From contig DAOWFR010000097.1 of assembly GCA_030637925.1 (NCBI GenBank), forward strand, positions 1 through 13,254: a stretch of 13,254 bases of DNA, read 5' to 3'. Position 1 is the first letter of the stretch, and each line of letters opens with the position of its first letter. The position numbers were made by a program, and so were the translations under genes. Shown piece by piece: positions 6,062 to 12,636 of this stretch. Source of the DNA: Methanobacteriota archaeon. Lineage in GTDB: Archaea; Nanobdellota; Nanobdellia; Woesearchaeales; SM23-78. The notes beneath the pieces were generated by a model that was not told where the DNA came from, searched no databases, and saw only the letters and a program-made list of their open reading frames with translations.

Positions 6062-6373
6062 ATGAGCGAAAAAGCTTATGAGGCAATTGAACTTGCCAGG
6101 AAAACAGGAAAAATCATTAAAGGAACCAATGAGGTTACCAAGGCTATTGAAAAAGAAAAAGCAAAACTAGTGATAGTTGCCAAGGATGTTAATCCACCTG
6201 AGATTACCATGCATATACCCTTGCTTGCAAAAGAGAAAGGAATACCTGTTGTAGAAGTGCTTAGCAAGGAAGAGCTAGGAGCAGCTGCAGGACTAAAACT
6301 AGGAACTGTTAGTGTTGCTATTGTAAAGGAAGGCGAAGCAAAGGACCTTGTAAAAGAACTAGGAGCAAAATAA
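6062..6373 (+). CDS. rpl7ae: Ribosomal protein L7Ae
   Basis: L7Ae is a 50S protein that binds kink-turn RNA in 23S rRNA, and in archaea it is also a core protein of box C/D and H/ACA RNPs and of RNase P. The 103-residue product matches the family from end to end: LARKTGKIIKGTNEVTKAIE (11-30) carries the RNA-contacting GTNEVTK motif, and VNPPEITMHIPLLAKEKGIP plus LGAAAGLKLGTVSVAI complete the fold. The start at ATG 6062 is set by AGGAGGT 8 nt upstream and by the normal N-terminus MSEKAYEAIEL. The upstream in-frame ATG at 5993 would add 23 residues not expected in this family. It is the first gene of the rpl7ae-rps28e-rpl24e-ndk order that is well known in archaea. Confidence 0.95.
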   Translation: MSEKAYEAIELARKTGKIIKGTNEVTKAIEKEKAKLVIVAKDVNPPEITMHIPLLAKEKGIPVVEVLSKEELGAAAGLKLGTVSVAIVKEGEAKDLVKELGAK

Positions 6374-6391
6374 TTAGCCTGGTGATTGAGA

Positions 6392-6679
6392 ATGAATGAT
6401 AAATTCAGAAAAAGTGAGAGAGGCCCAAGAAAACAAGAAGGTCCAAAAGGAGGAGTTAGGTTTTCTCCAGCAGTGCCTGCCAGTGTTGAAGAGCTTGTTG
6501 GAAGAACAGGCACAAGAGGAGAAGCAACCCAGGTTAGGTGCAGAGTACAAGATGGCAGGGATAAGAACAAGATTATAAGAAGGAATGTTAGAGGTCCTGT
6601 TCAGCTAGGAGACATTCTCATGCTCAGAGAGACAGAGATAGAGGCCAGGCCTCTTCACAAGGCTGGCAGAAGCAAGTAG
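6392..6679 (+). CDS. rps28e: Ribosomal protein S28e
   Basis: This is the archaeal/eukaryotic small-subunit protein S28e, an OB-fold protein near the mRNA exit. The core runs from about residue 28 to 86: PASVEELVGRTGTRGEATQV, RVQDGRDKNKIIRRNVRGPV and GDILMLRETEIEAR are clear family signatures. At 95 residues it is longer than the usual 65-75. The excess is a basic N-terminal extension of about 25 residues and a short basic tail. The start ATG 6392 follows GGTGAT at 6381-6386. A TTG at 6386 in the same frame overlaps that ribosome-binding site and is unlikely. The gene lies 18 nt after rpl7ae, and its stop codon is embedded in the rpl24e ribosome-binding site. Confidence 0.94.
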   Translation: MNDKFRKSERGPRKQEGPKGGVRFSPAVPASVEELVGRTGTRGEATQVRCRVQDGRDKNKIIRRNVRGPVQLGDILMLRETEIEARPLHKAGRSK

Positions 6680-6688
6680 GTGATGTAA

Positions 6689-6880
6689 ATGCCTAGATGT
6701 GATTTTTGCAGAAAATCCATGGAGCCTGGAACAGGCAAGTTATTTGTGAGAAAGGACGGCAAGGTATTTGATTTTTGCAGTTCAAAGTGTGAGAAGAACA
6801 TGCTCAAGCTTAAGAGAAAGCCCAGGACTACTAAGTGGACTCAGGAGTATGCTGATGTTAAGAAGGGCTTGAAAAAGTAA
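6689..6880 (+). CDS. rpl24e: Ribosomal protein L24e
   Basis: This 63-residue zinc-ribbon protein of the 50S subunit has zinc ligands C4-x-x-C7 and C30-x-x-x-C34, separated by the characteristic PGTGKLFVRKDGKVFDFC stretch. NMLKLKRKPRTTKWTQEY then gives the basic rRNA-binding tail. It has the normal length for archaeal L24e. The ribosome-binding site TAGGTGAT (6677-6684) contains the rps28e stop codon, so the two genes are very likely cotranscribed and coupled. Confidence 0.95.
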   Translation: MPRCDFCRKSMEPGTGKLFVRKDGKVFDFCSSKCEKNMLKLKRKPRTTKWTQEYADVKKGLKK

Positions 6881-6894
6881 TGGGGTGAATAATC

Positions 6895-7011
6895 ATGATT
6901 GTTACAAAAATTAAAAATTTTTGGAACAAACGAAACCAAAGGTCTCGTTGTGCAAAAAGCTTTGCTTTTCAGCACACCAAAAAAATAACCAGAGGTGATT
7001 TTTTTGATTGA
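6895..7011 (+). CDS. Possible 38-residue basic small protein between rpl24e and ndk
   Basis: This frame of 38 codons starts with ATG 6895, preceded by a good GGGGTGAAT ribosome-binding site (6882-6890), and its TGA overlaps the ndk start by 8 nt. The predicted peptide is basic and aromatic (MIVTKIKNFWNKRNQRSRC...) with no recognised family. In favour are the ribosome-binding site and its fit in the operon. Against are that it overlies two strong stem-loops (6929-6976) and that its composition looks like translated non-coding sequence. It may instead be a leader peptide for ndk. Confidence 0.25.
   Translation: MIVTKIKNFWNKRNQRSRCAKSFAFQHTKKITRGDFFD
6929..6976 (+). promoter_or_regulatory. Two adjacent stem-loops ahead of ndk
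   Basis: Hairpin 1 (6929-6949) is AACGA-A-ACC, loop AAA, GGT-C-TCGTT: 8 pairs with one A/C mismatch. Hairpin 2 (6949-6976) has outer stem TGTGC/GCACA and inner stem AAAAGC/GCTTTT closed by loop TTT: 11 pairs with a small 1x2 internal loop. They end 16 nt before the ndk ribosome-binding site. They may be an mRNA processing site, a partial terminator, or a regulatory structure. A perfect 10-nt palindrome, AATCATGATT, also occurs upstream at 6891-6900. Confidence 0.4.
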
Positions 7012-7495
7012 AAGAACATTGGTATTAATCAAAAAAGATGGTTTGGAGAGAGGATTAGTTGGTAAGATAACCACAAGATTTGAAGATGCAGGATTCAAAA
7101 TAGTAGGATCTAAGATGGTTCAGGTTGATGAAGAATTCGCAAAGAAACATTATACAGAAGACCTGGCTAAGAGAAGAGGAGAGCACGTAAGAAAGTACCT
7201 GACTGAATTCATAAAATCAGGTCCTGTTATTGTTTATGTTCTTGAAGGAGTTCATGCGATTGAGAATGTTAGGAAGATGGTTGGTGAGACAGAGCCAAGG
7301 GCTGCTCGTCCTGGAACTATTAGAGGGGATTTTGCGCATGTAAGTTATGCTCACTGTGATAACAAAAAGCAAGTGGTTAAAAATTTGATACATGCCTCTG
7401 CTGATAAAAAGGATGCTGAGTATGAGGTAAAGCTCTGGTTTAAGCCAGAGGAATTGTGTAGTTATAAGAGAGTTGATGAGGTTCATACATTATAA
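7004..7495 (+). CDS. ndk: Nucleoside diphosphate kinase
   Basis: This cytoplasmic enzyme transfers the gamma-phosphate of a nucleoside triphosphate to a nucleoside diphosphate through a phosphohistidine. MIERTLVLIKKDG (1-13) has the family's N-terminal strand and catalytic-pocket K10. PGTIRGDF (103-110) is conserved. The active-site His is H130 in NLIHASADKKDAEYEVKLWF. At 163 residues it is slightly longer than the common 150, with a stretch of about ten extra residues between GDF and NLIH (AHVSYAHCDNKKQVVK) and a short C-terminal addition. The start is TTG at 7004, set by GAGGTGAT at 6992-6999 and the canonical N-terminus. The in-frame GTG at 6995 is part of that ribosome-binding site. Presence next to ribosomal genes fits its role in GTP supply. 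Confidence 0.94.
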   Translation: MIERTLVLIKKDGLERGLVGKITTRFEDAGFKIVGSKMVQVDEEFAKKHYTEDLAKRRGEHVRKYLTEFIKSGPVIVYVLEGVHAIENVRKMVGETEPRAARPGTIRGDFAHVSYAHCDNKKQVVKNLIHASADKKDAEYEVKLWFKPEELCSYKRVDEVHTL

Positions 7496-7519
7496 TTAAG
7501 AGTATAAACAGGTGATAAA

Positions 7520-9703
7520 ATGGCTAAGATGGTTGACAAGGTAAAAGCAATTATGACTAAGCCTGAACAAATTAGAAATATTGCTATTGCTGCTCATATT
7601 GACCATGGAAAAACTACTTTGAGTGATAACCTGCTTGCTGGTGCTGGCATGATGAGTGAGGAATTAGCAGGCAAGGCTTTGCAACTGGATTTTCATGAGG
7701 ATGAGCAGACAAGAGGTATTACTATTGACACAGCAGCTGTTAATATGGTGCATGAGGTTGGTAATAAAGAATTCTTGATTAATCTACTTGATACTCCTGG
7801 GCATGTTGATTTTAGTGGTGATGTTACTAGGGCTATGAGAGCTGTTGATGGAGTTGTTGTTCTTATTGACGCTGTTGAAGGTGTTATGCCCCAGACAGAG
7901 ACTGTTCTTAGACAGGCCTTAAAGGAAAGAGTGAAACCTATCTTATTCATTAACAAGGTTGACAGGCTTATCAGAGAGTTAAAGCTTAGTCCTGAGAAGA
8001 TGCAGGAGCGTTTTGTAAAAACCATTACTCATGTTAATAAGTTAATAATAGCTATTGCAGAGAAAGAGTATAGTGGCAAGTGGCAGGTTAATGTAAATGA
8101 TGGTAGTGTGTGCTTTGGAAGTGCTTTTCATAAGTGGGCTTTGTCAATGGATTACATGAAGAAAGAGAACATTACCTTTAAGGATGTTATTGATGCTTAT
8201 GAAAAGGATACTTGGAAGGAGCTAAGTAAAAAAGCTCCTCTTCATAAGATACTGCTTAATGCTGTTATCAAGCATCTTCCTGACCCTCTGACTGCTCAGA
8301 AGTACAGGATTCCTAAGATATGGCATGGTGATACTGGGAGTCCATTAGGTAAGAGCTTGGTAAACTGCGACCCCAAAGGCCCGTTAGGCTTTGTTATTAC
8401 CAAAGTGGTTATTGACCCTCAGGCAGGAGAGATAAGCACAGGAAGATTATTCTCAGGTACATTACATAAAGGTGATGGTATTTATCTTAACAATGCAAAG
8501 GCTAGTCTAAGAGCACAACAAGTCTATATCCATAATGGTGCTAAGAGAGAGATAGTTGATAATGTTCCTTCTGGTAATATTATTGGTATTGGCGGATTAA
8601 AGAATGCTTATCCAGGAGAGACTGTGAGTAATGAGCCTTGCGAGCCTTTTGAAGCAATAAAACATATTTTTGAGCCAGTAATGACTAAATCTATTGAGGT
8701 GAAGAATCCTGCTGAGCTCCCTAAACTAATTGATGTTCTTATGCAGGTTGGCAAAGAAGACCCAAGCATTATTATGGAGATTAACCAGGAGACAGGAGAG
8801 TACCTTATGCATGGAATGGGAGAATTACACTTAGAGGTTATTGAGAATCGTATACAAAAAGAGAAAGGAGTTGATATTAAGACAGGACCTCCAATAGTTG
8901 TTTACAGGGAGACTATTAGAAAGGAAAGCCCTGAAAGTGTTGAAGGAAAGAGTCCTAACAAGCATAACAAAATATACACACATGTAGAGGTTTTAGAAGA
9001 CGAGGTTAGCCAGTCAATAAGAGAGGGCAAGATAAGAGAGGGAAGAATTAAGAAAAAGGACAAGGATGTATGGGAGGCATTCATAGAAGCTGGTTATGAT
9101 GCTAAAACAGCAAGAGCTGTTAGGTGTGTGATAAAAGGAAATATTCTTATTGATGGAACAAGAGGAATCGTTCATATAGGAGAAGTAATGGAGATGGTTA
9201 TGGACATGTTTGAGGATGTTATGAAAGCAGGACCAATAGCAAGAGAGCCTTGCTTTAAGGTAAAAGTTGTTATTGATGATTTAAAATTACACGAGGATGC
9301 TATTCACAGAGGCCCAGCACAGATGTACCCTGCTATCAGGGATAGTATTAGAGGAGGAATGATGATAGCAAATCCTCTCTTATTTGAGCCTGTGCAAACC
9401 TTACAATTTGAAGCACCAGCTGAGTACATGGGAGAGATTAGTAAGCTGATAAGTAATAAAAGAGGGCAACTGCTTGACATGCAGCAGGAAGCAGAGATGA
9501 TAACTGTAAAAGGCAAGTTACCTGTTGGGGAGATGTTTGGGCTTGCAAGCGAGCTTAGAAGTGCAACTGGTGGCAGAGGAAACTTCTATCTTGTAGACCA
9601 GAACTTTGAGAAACTACCAGAGAATTTACAAGAAAAGATTAAGGGGCAGATAAGAACCAGGAAAGGCATAGCCCTTGATGCAGAGGTTGCTAAGGGCAAA
9701 TAA
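7520..9703 (+). CDS. fusA: Translation elongation factor EF-2
   Basis: EF-2 is the GTPase that drives ribosomal translocation. At 727 residues it is normal for archaeal EF-2. GTP-binding motifs are AHIDHGKT (25-32), RGITID in switch I (65-70), DTPGH (91-95) and NKVD (145-148). All later domains are present, including MHGMGELHLEV in domain III and the domain V TGGRGNF region near the C-terminus. The diphthamide histidine is H596 in LHEDAIHRGPAQ, showing that the archaeal/eukaryotic modification pathway should act on it. The start ATG follows AGGTGAT, 24 nt after ndk. In many archaea ndk is followed by the IF-2/IF5B gene, so EF-2 at this position is a local rearrangement. Confidence 0.97.
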   Translation: MAKMVDKVKAIMTKPEQIRNIAIAAHIDHGKTTLSDNLLAGAGMMSEELAGKALQLDFHEDEQTRGITIDTAAVNMVHEVGNKEFLINLLDTPGHVDFSGDVTRAMRAVDGVVVLIDAVEGVMPQTETVLRQALKERVKPILFINKVDRLIRELKLSPEKMQERFVKTITHVNKLIIAIAEKEYSGKWQVNVNDGSVCFGSAFHKWALSMDYMKKENITFKDVIDAYEKDTWKELSKKAPLHKILLNAVIKHLPDPLTAQKYRIPKIWHGDTGSPLGKSLVNCDPKGPLGFVITKVVIDPQAGEISTGRLFSGTLHKGDGIYLNNAKASLRAQQVYIHNGAKREIVDNVPSGNIIGIGGLKNAYPGETVSNEPCEPFEAIKHIFEPVMTKSIEVKNPAELPKLIDVLMQVGKEDPSIIMEINQETGEYLMHGMGELHLEVIENRIQKEKGVDIKTGPPIVVYRETIRKESPESVEGKSPNKHNKIYTHVEVLEDEVSQSIREGKIREGRIKKKDKDVWEAFIEAGYDAKTARAVRCVIKGNILIDGTRGIVHIGEVMEMVMDMFEDVMKAGPIAREPCFKVKVVIDDLKLHEDAIHRGPAQMYPAIRDSIRGGMMIANPLLFEPVQTLQFEAPAEYMGEISKLISNKRGQLLDMQQEAEMITVKGKLPVGEMFGLASELRSATGGRGNFYLVDQNFEKLPENLQEKIKGQIRTRKGIALDAEVAKGK

Positions 9704-9727
9704 AATAATAAATAAGGAGTTGATAAT

Positions 9728-10159
9728 ATGAGTTTAAAAAAAGGAGACAAGGTAAAGGTTGAGTACACAGGAACCTTGGATGATGGAAGGGTTTTTGATA
9801 GTTCTGAAAGACACAAGAAGCCCTTGGAGTTTGAAATCGGTACTGGCATGATGATACCTGGCTTTGAAAAAGCTGTTATAGAGATGAAGAAAGGAGAGGA
9901 AAAAGAGATTAAGCTAAAGCCTTCAGAAGCTTATGGAGACCCTAATCCTGAGTTAGTCAAGAAAATACCAAAGGACCAGCTTCCAAAAGAGCAGGAGCCA
10001 AAGCCTGGAATGATGCTGTTAATAGCTCTGCCAACAGGACAGAAAGTGCCTGCAAGGATAATTGAGGTTACTGATAAAGAAGTGATTATTGACTTGAACC
10101 ACCCATTGGCTGGCAAGAACCTGAATTTTAAGATTAAACTGGTTGAGGTTAATCCCTAA
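9728..10159 (+). CDS. FKBP-type peptidyl-prolyl isomerase, SlyD-like
   Basis: This 143-residue cytoplasmic FKBP contains an insert-in-flap chaperone domain. The FKBP core is seen in VEYTGTLDDGRVFDSS (11-26), PLEFEIGTGMMIPGFEKAV (32-50) and LKPSEAYGDPNP (63-74), then resumes with NHPLAGKNLNFKIKLVEV (124-141). The insert (about 71-121) is the IF domain that binds unfolded protein in SlyD. The usual active-site aromatics (Y13, F23, Y69) and D24 are present. The His-rich metal-binding tail of bacterial SlyD is absent, as is normal for archaeal short FKBPs. It has an AAGGAGT ribosome-binding site and lies 24 nt after EF-2, so it probably closes the translation operon and assists folding of nascent chains. 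Confidence 0.93.
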   Translation: MSLKKGDKVKVEYTGTLDDGRVFDSSERHKKPLEFEIGTGMMIPGFEKAVIEMKKGEEKEIKLKPSEAYGDPNPELVKKIPKDQLPKEQEPKPGMMLLIALPTGQKVPARIIEVTDKEVIIDLNHPLAGKNLNFKIKLVEVNP

Positions 10160-10160
10160 A

Positions 10161-10177
10161 TTTTTTTCTCTTTCTTT
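10161..10177 (+). terminator. T-rich terminator after the translation operon
   Basis: Directly after the FKBP stop codon the coding strand is a pyrimidine tract with a run of seven T followed by CTCTTTCTTT. Archaeal RNA polymerase terminates on such T-rich tracts without a hairpin. None of the gaps inside the operon shows a comparable tract, so this probably marks its end. Confidence 0.5.
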
Positions 10178-10199
10178 ATCAAATTTTTAATACAAAAAC

Positions 10200-10229
10200 T
10201 TATATATTTGAGAATTTCTCTATCTCAAA
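10200..10229 (+). promoter_or_regulatory. Promoter and inverted repeat for the 10230 gene
   Basis: TTATATAT (10200-10207) is a strong TATA box about 26 nt before ATG 10230, so the transcript is probably leaderless. Between TATA and ATG is a 7-nt inverted repeat, TTTGAGA (10207-10213) and TCTCAAA (10223-10229), with a 9-nt spacer. A second, nested repeat GAGAA-T-TTCTC lies at 10210-10220. A repressor bound here would block initiation, so an operator is possible. Confidence 0.4.
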
Positions 10230-11357
10230 ATGGTAAAGATTTATGGATTGATTGAGATGATGAATTTCTCTAGATGGGGTGTCATGCCTGTTGAAGTAAA
10301 GGAAGAGCATCCTGATTTATGGGATATTGTTAGTAAAATAAAGAATTCCAAAGTAGGAATTGAGCTTTGGGATGATGTCATTTCAAAACCAATCAAAAAA
10401 GGAAAAGTCACTTTCTTAATACCTAAGATTCATCTGGACTTATATGAGAGGTTAAAAGATAAGAATAATATTATTTGTTTTCTAGACGATAGAAAGGTTT
10501 TTGAAGAATATGCTAAACTTCTTAACAAAGGTATAAAAAAGAAAAATCCTTCTTTGATTGAGGAAACCAAGGAACAAATAAAAGCAAATTACTTATACTA
10601 CATTAAACGTGATAAAATAATTAAAGAAAAAATAGAAAAACAAAATCCTGAAGTAGCCTTTATTGGTTCTGCCCATGCTGAACATATTTATTTTCAAAAT
10701 ACAGAACATGATATATTTGTAGAAGTTCCAAACAATAAAGAAGAAATAATGAAAGAAATGGATCTGGCGCTTACGTGTGCTTCAACAGAGGAAGCACTAG
10801 ATGTCTTTCTAAAAAACCTCCCGCCACTTACTTACTCTTTATTTGATATAAAAAATTTACCAGAGAAATTTGTTGGGGGATTAGAAGCTCAGAGAAATAA
10901 TTCAGTAAAAATTGAAAGGCTTCATAACATAATCAATGAAAGCATGGTTGTTAAGAGAAAAAAAGAACCTGACTTCATAGGTACATGGACAATGGATGAA
11001 CGCCCTCCCCTTCTAGGATTCTTTGAAATGTATATTAATAACAAGTATGGTGATAGATTTACTGGTGAAATAAAGGATTCTTTAGGAGACTCAAACTTTC
11101 ACGGAACATTTAAAGAAGATGGAATCAATTTTACAAAGGAATATGCAAAGAAACGAGATGGAATTGCCATAGGAGGAAGAATAATTTATAGAGGGAACAG
11201 AGCTAATAGATTCTACATCGGCAAATATTTCTCATTAGAAAAACCACATGGGAAAGGAGATTTTCTTATGATTAAACACACTCCTGGCTTAGAGAAGAAA
11301 ATCATAGAATCAGAGAATTCAAAGCAATTAATTACTAATCTGACTGTTAAACCTTAA
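10230..11357 (+). CDS. Hypothetical two-part protein: possible TraB-like N-terminal half, beta-rich C-terminal half
   Basis: The 375-residue soluble protein has no signal peptide or membrane helix. In the N-terminal half, VGIELWDD (42-49), RDKIIKEKI (127-135) and EVAFIGSAHAEHI (141-153) occur in the order and approximate spacing of the TraB/PrgY/GumN superfamily motifs (VELDxxR, RNxxMAxxI, VAxVGxGHxxGI). The N-terminal GTxH motif is not visible, so the match is weak. After a linker, residues 249-350 form a repetitive beta pattern (FIGTWTMDERPPLLGFFEMY, RFTGEIKDSLGDSNFHGTF, INFTKEY, GGRIIYRG, KGDFLMIK) that looks like a small lipocalin-like barrel or sandwich. Its two halves are of similar character, both with G-x-F-x-M. 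Function unknown. It has its own promoter and a T-rich tract after the stop, so it is monocistronic. Confidence 0.6.
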   Translation: MVKIYGLIEMMNFSRWGVMPVEVKEEHPDLWDIVSKIKNSKVGIELWDDVISKPIKKGKVTFLIPKIHLDLYERLKDKNNIICFLDDRKVFEEYAKLLNKGIKKKNPSLIEETKEQIKANYLYYIKRDKIIKEKIEKQNPEVAFIGSAHAEHIYFQNTEHDIFVEVPNNKEEIMKEMDLALTCASTEEALDVFLKNLPPLTYSLFDIKNLPEKFVGGLEAQRNNSVKIERLHNIINESMVVKRKKEPDFIGTWTMDERPPLLGFFEMYINNKYGDRFTGEIKDSLGDSNFHGTFKEDGINFTKEYAKKRDGIAIGGRIIYRGNRANRFYIGKYFSLEKPHGKGDFLMIKHTPGLEKKIIESENSKQLITNLTVKP

Positions 11358-11403
11358 TTCTTTTCTCTTATAACTTCAACTCAAATAGAAATCTAAGAAA
11401 GAT

Positions 11404-11411
11404 ATTTATAA
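11404..11411 (+). promoter_or_regulatory. TATA element of the lipoprotein gene
   Basis: TTTATAAA (the core of ATATTTATAAA) lies about 40 nt before the ATG at 11445. It predicts transcription from about 11430, leaving a short leader with the GAGGTGAT ribosome-binding site at 11434-11441. Confidence 0.5.
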
Positions 11412-11444
11412 ACCAGAGTATTAAAGGTATTTAGAGGTGATAAA

Positions 11445-11966
11445 ATGAGAACAATAACAATCATCGCATTGTCCATACTAACCCTGTTCTTAATAGCCGG
11501 GTGTGTAGAAAAGCCTATTGGCGGGGAAAGAGATGAGCACGGTTGCTTACCCACAGCAGGCTATACTTGGTGCGAGGCAAAGCAGAAGTGTTTAAGGACT
11601 TGGGAAGAGCCTTGTGAAACTGAAGTTGAAACCAGAGCAAAAGAATTCTGTGATGATGAAAATATTGGTGCAGTCTATGTCTGTGATGATTACATCCAGG
11701 TTGTAAGTATGGTACCAGGAGCAGGCTCAACATTTTACAAGAGTGATGGAACAACAATTCAGTGCCCTCTTGTTGCTCCTAGTTCAATGAGTGAAGAGTG
11801 CAGGCAGTTGTTCTTTGAAACTGAGTGTGAAGAGGTGTGTACTCCAGAAATTCCTGCTATTTGCGAAGACAAGTGCGGAGACGGAATATGTCAGGTAATA
11901 GTTTGCCTAGGAACAGGATGCCCTTGTGCAGAAACACCTGAGACCTGTCCTGAGGATTGTGGTTAA
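11445..11966 (+). CDS. Cysteine-rich secreted lipoprotein
   Basis: The 173-residue protein has a signal peptide of lipoprotein type: MRTITIIALSILTLFLIAGC, with lipobox LIAGC and C20 as the predicted lipidated residue. The mature part has 18 further cysteines (19 in all), enough for nine disulfides. It has three blocks: an N-terminal GCLPTAGYTWCEAKQKCL segment, a middle domain with EFCDDENIGAVYVCDDYIQV, and a C-terminal KCGDGICQ...CPCAETPETCPEDCG module with the CGDGxC...CPEDC pattern of many archaeal and bacterial surface proteins. It is probably a disulfide-stabilised protein on the outer face of the membrane. No enzyme motif is recognised. The middle domain could be an inhibitor-like or binding module; this is a guess. 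Confidence 0.78.
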   Translation: MRTITIIALSILTLFLIAGCVEKPIGGERDEHGCLPTAGYTWCEAKQKCLRTWEEPCETEVETRAKEFCDDENIGAVYVCDDYIQVVSMVPGAGSTFYKSDGTTIQCPLVAPSSMSEECRQLFFETECEEVCTPEIPAICEDKCGDGICQVIVCLGTGCPCAETPETCPEDCG

Positions 11967-11970
11967 ATTA

Positions 11971-11977
11971 TTTTTTT
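11971..11977 (+). terminator. T-run terminator after the lipoprotein gene
   Basis: A run of seven T starts 4 nt after the stop codon, followed by AATTTATTCTT. No strong hairpin precedes it. This fits archaeal intrinsic termination. Confidence 0.4.
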
Positions 11978-12008
11978 AATTTATTCTTAAGAGGCAAAAC
12001 CGAAAACC

Positions 12009-12036
12009 ATATATATCTTATCTACTATACGATAGT
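12009..12036 (+). promoter_or_regulatory. Promoter with inverted repeat for the methyltransferase gene
   Basis: ATATATAT (12009-12016) is a TATA box with its centre about 29 nt before ATG 12042, which gives a nearly leaderless transcript. ACTAT-ACG-ATAGT (12024-12036) is a 5-nt inverted repeat between TATA and the start codon and may be an operator. No Shine-Dalgarno precedes the ATG. Confidence 0.4.
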
Positions 12037-12041
12037 TACAA

Positions 12042-12626
12042 ATGAAGGTAGTACAGTATAATGGTTTTCAAGGCTCAGAACAAACAGTAAACTATTTTCG
12101 TTTTCTAGAACCAAGAGTAAAAGACAAGCTAATACAAAAATACCTTAATAGTAATGAAAAAGAATATTCTCTAACTGCTTATAGCACCTTATTTTTACAA
12201 CTGAATGCAATCCTGAGTCTTACTTCAGATGGTATTCTTGAAAAGAGAATCCTTGACCTTGGGTGCGGTTCTATTCATAATCAAGATCATTTTAAATATC
12301 CACAAGGCTTTGAACCCTGGCTATGCAGGTTCTTGCATGAAGCAGGGGCCAAACCAATAGGAATTGACATAGCAAACCTGGATAATGAAGAGTTTGAGCA
12401 CTACCAGCTTGACCTGGGTGAACCTAATTCATTAGATTTTCTTGCAGATAACAGCATTGACATAGCACACTCCAGTCTTCTGTTCGATTCCCCAACCATG
12501 GTAAGAGAAATGTATGAAAGAAACCCTGGTATTGAAATCCAAAACCCAGCCACAAGACTAAAACAAAACTTATTGCCTCAGCTAGAAAAGATTATTAAGC
12601 CAGAAGGGTTTTTTATTTATCAATAG
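12042..12626 (+). CDS. Class I SAM-dependent methyltransferase, N-terminal part (frameshifted)
   Basis: These 194 residues contain the first part of a class I methyltransferase: SAM-binding motif I ILDLGCGS (70-77), motif II PIGIDIANLD (105-114), motif III-like YQLDLGEP (121-128), motif IV SIDIAHSSLLFDS (138-150), and the start of the LLPQLEKIIKPEGFF element (178-191). It stops right after PEGFFIYQ, where this fold normally continues. At a run of six T (12609-12614), skipping one T gives PEGFLFINSVKK and runs without a stop into the next gene. The two frames therefore look like one gene of about 365 codons with a +1 frameshift. Cause: a sequencing or assembly indel, a true mutation, or programmed shifting. 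Substrate unknown. Confidence 0.72.
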   Translation: MKVVQYNGFQGSEQTVNYFRFLEPRVKDKLIQKYLNSNEKEYSLTAYSTLFLQLNAILSLTSDGILEKRILDLGCGSIHNQDHFKYPQGFEPWLCRFLHEAGAKPIGIDIANLDNEEFEHYQLDLGEPNSLDFLADNSIDIAHSSLLFDSPTMVREMYERNPGIEIQNPATRLKQNLLPQLEKIIKPEGFFIYQ

Positions 12627-12636
12627 TGTAAAGAAA

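Noticed and set aside
6076..6570. Long minus-strand frame opposite rpl7ae and rps28e
   Set aside because: Ser/Pro/Leu-rich composition typical of antisense to a coding region; both ribosomal genes are certain.
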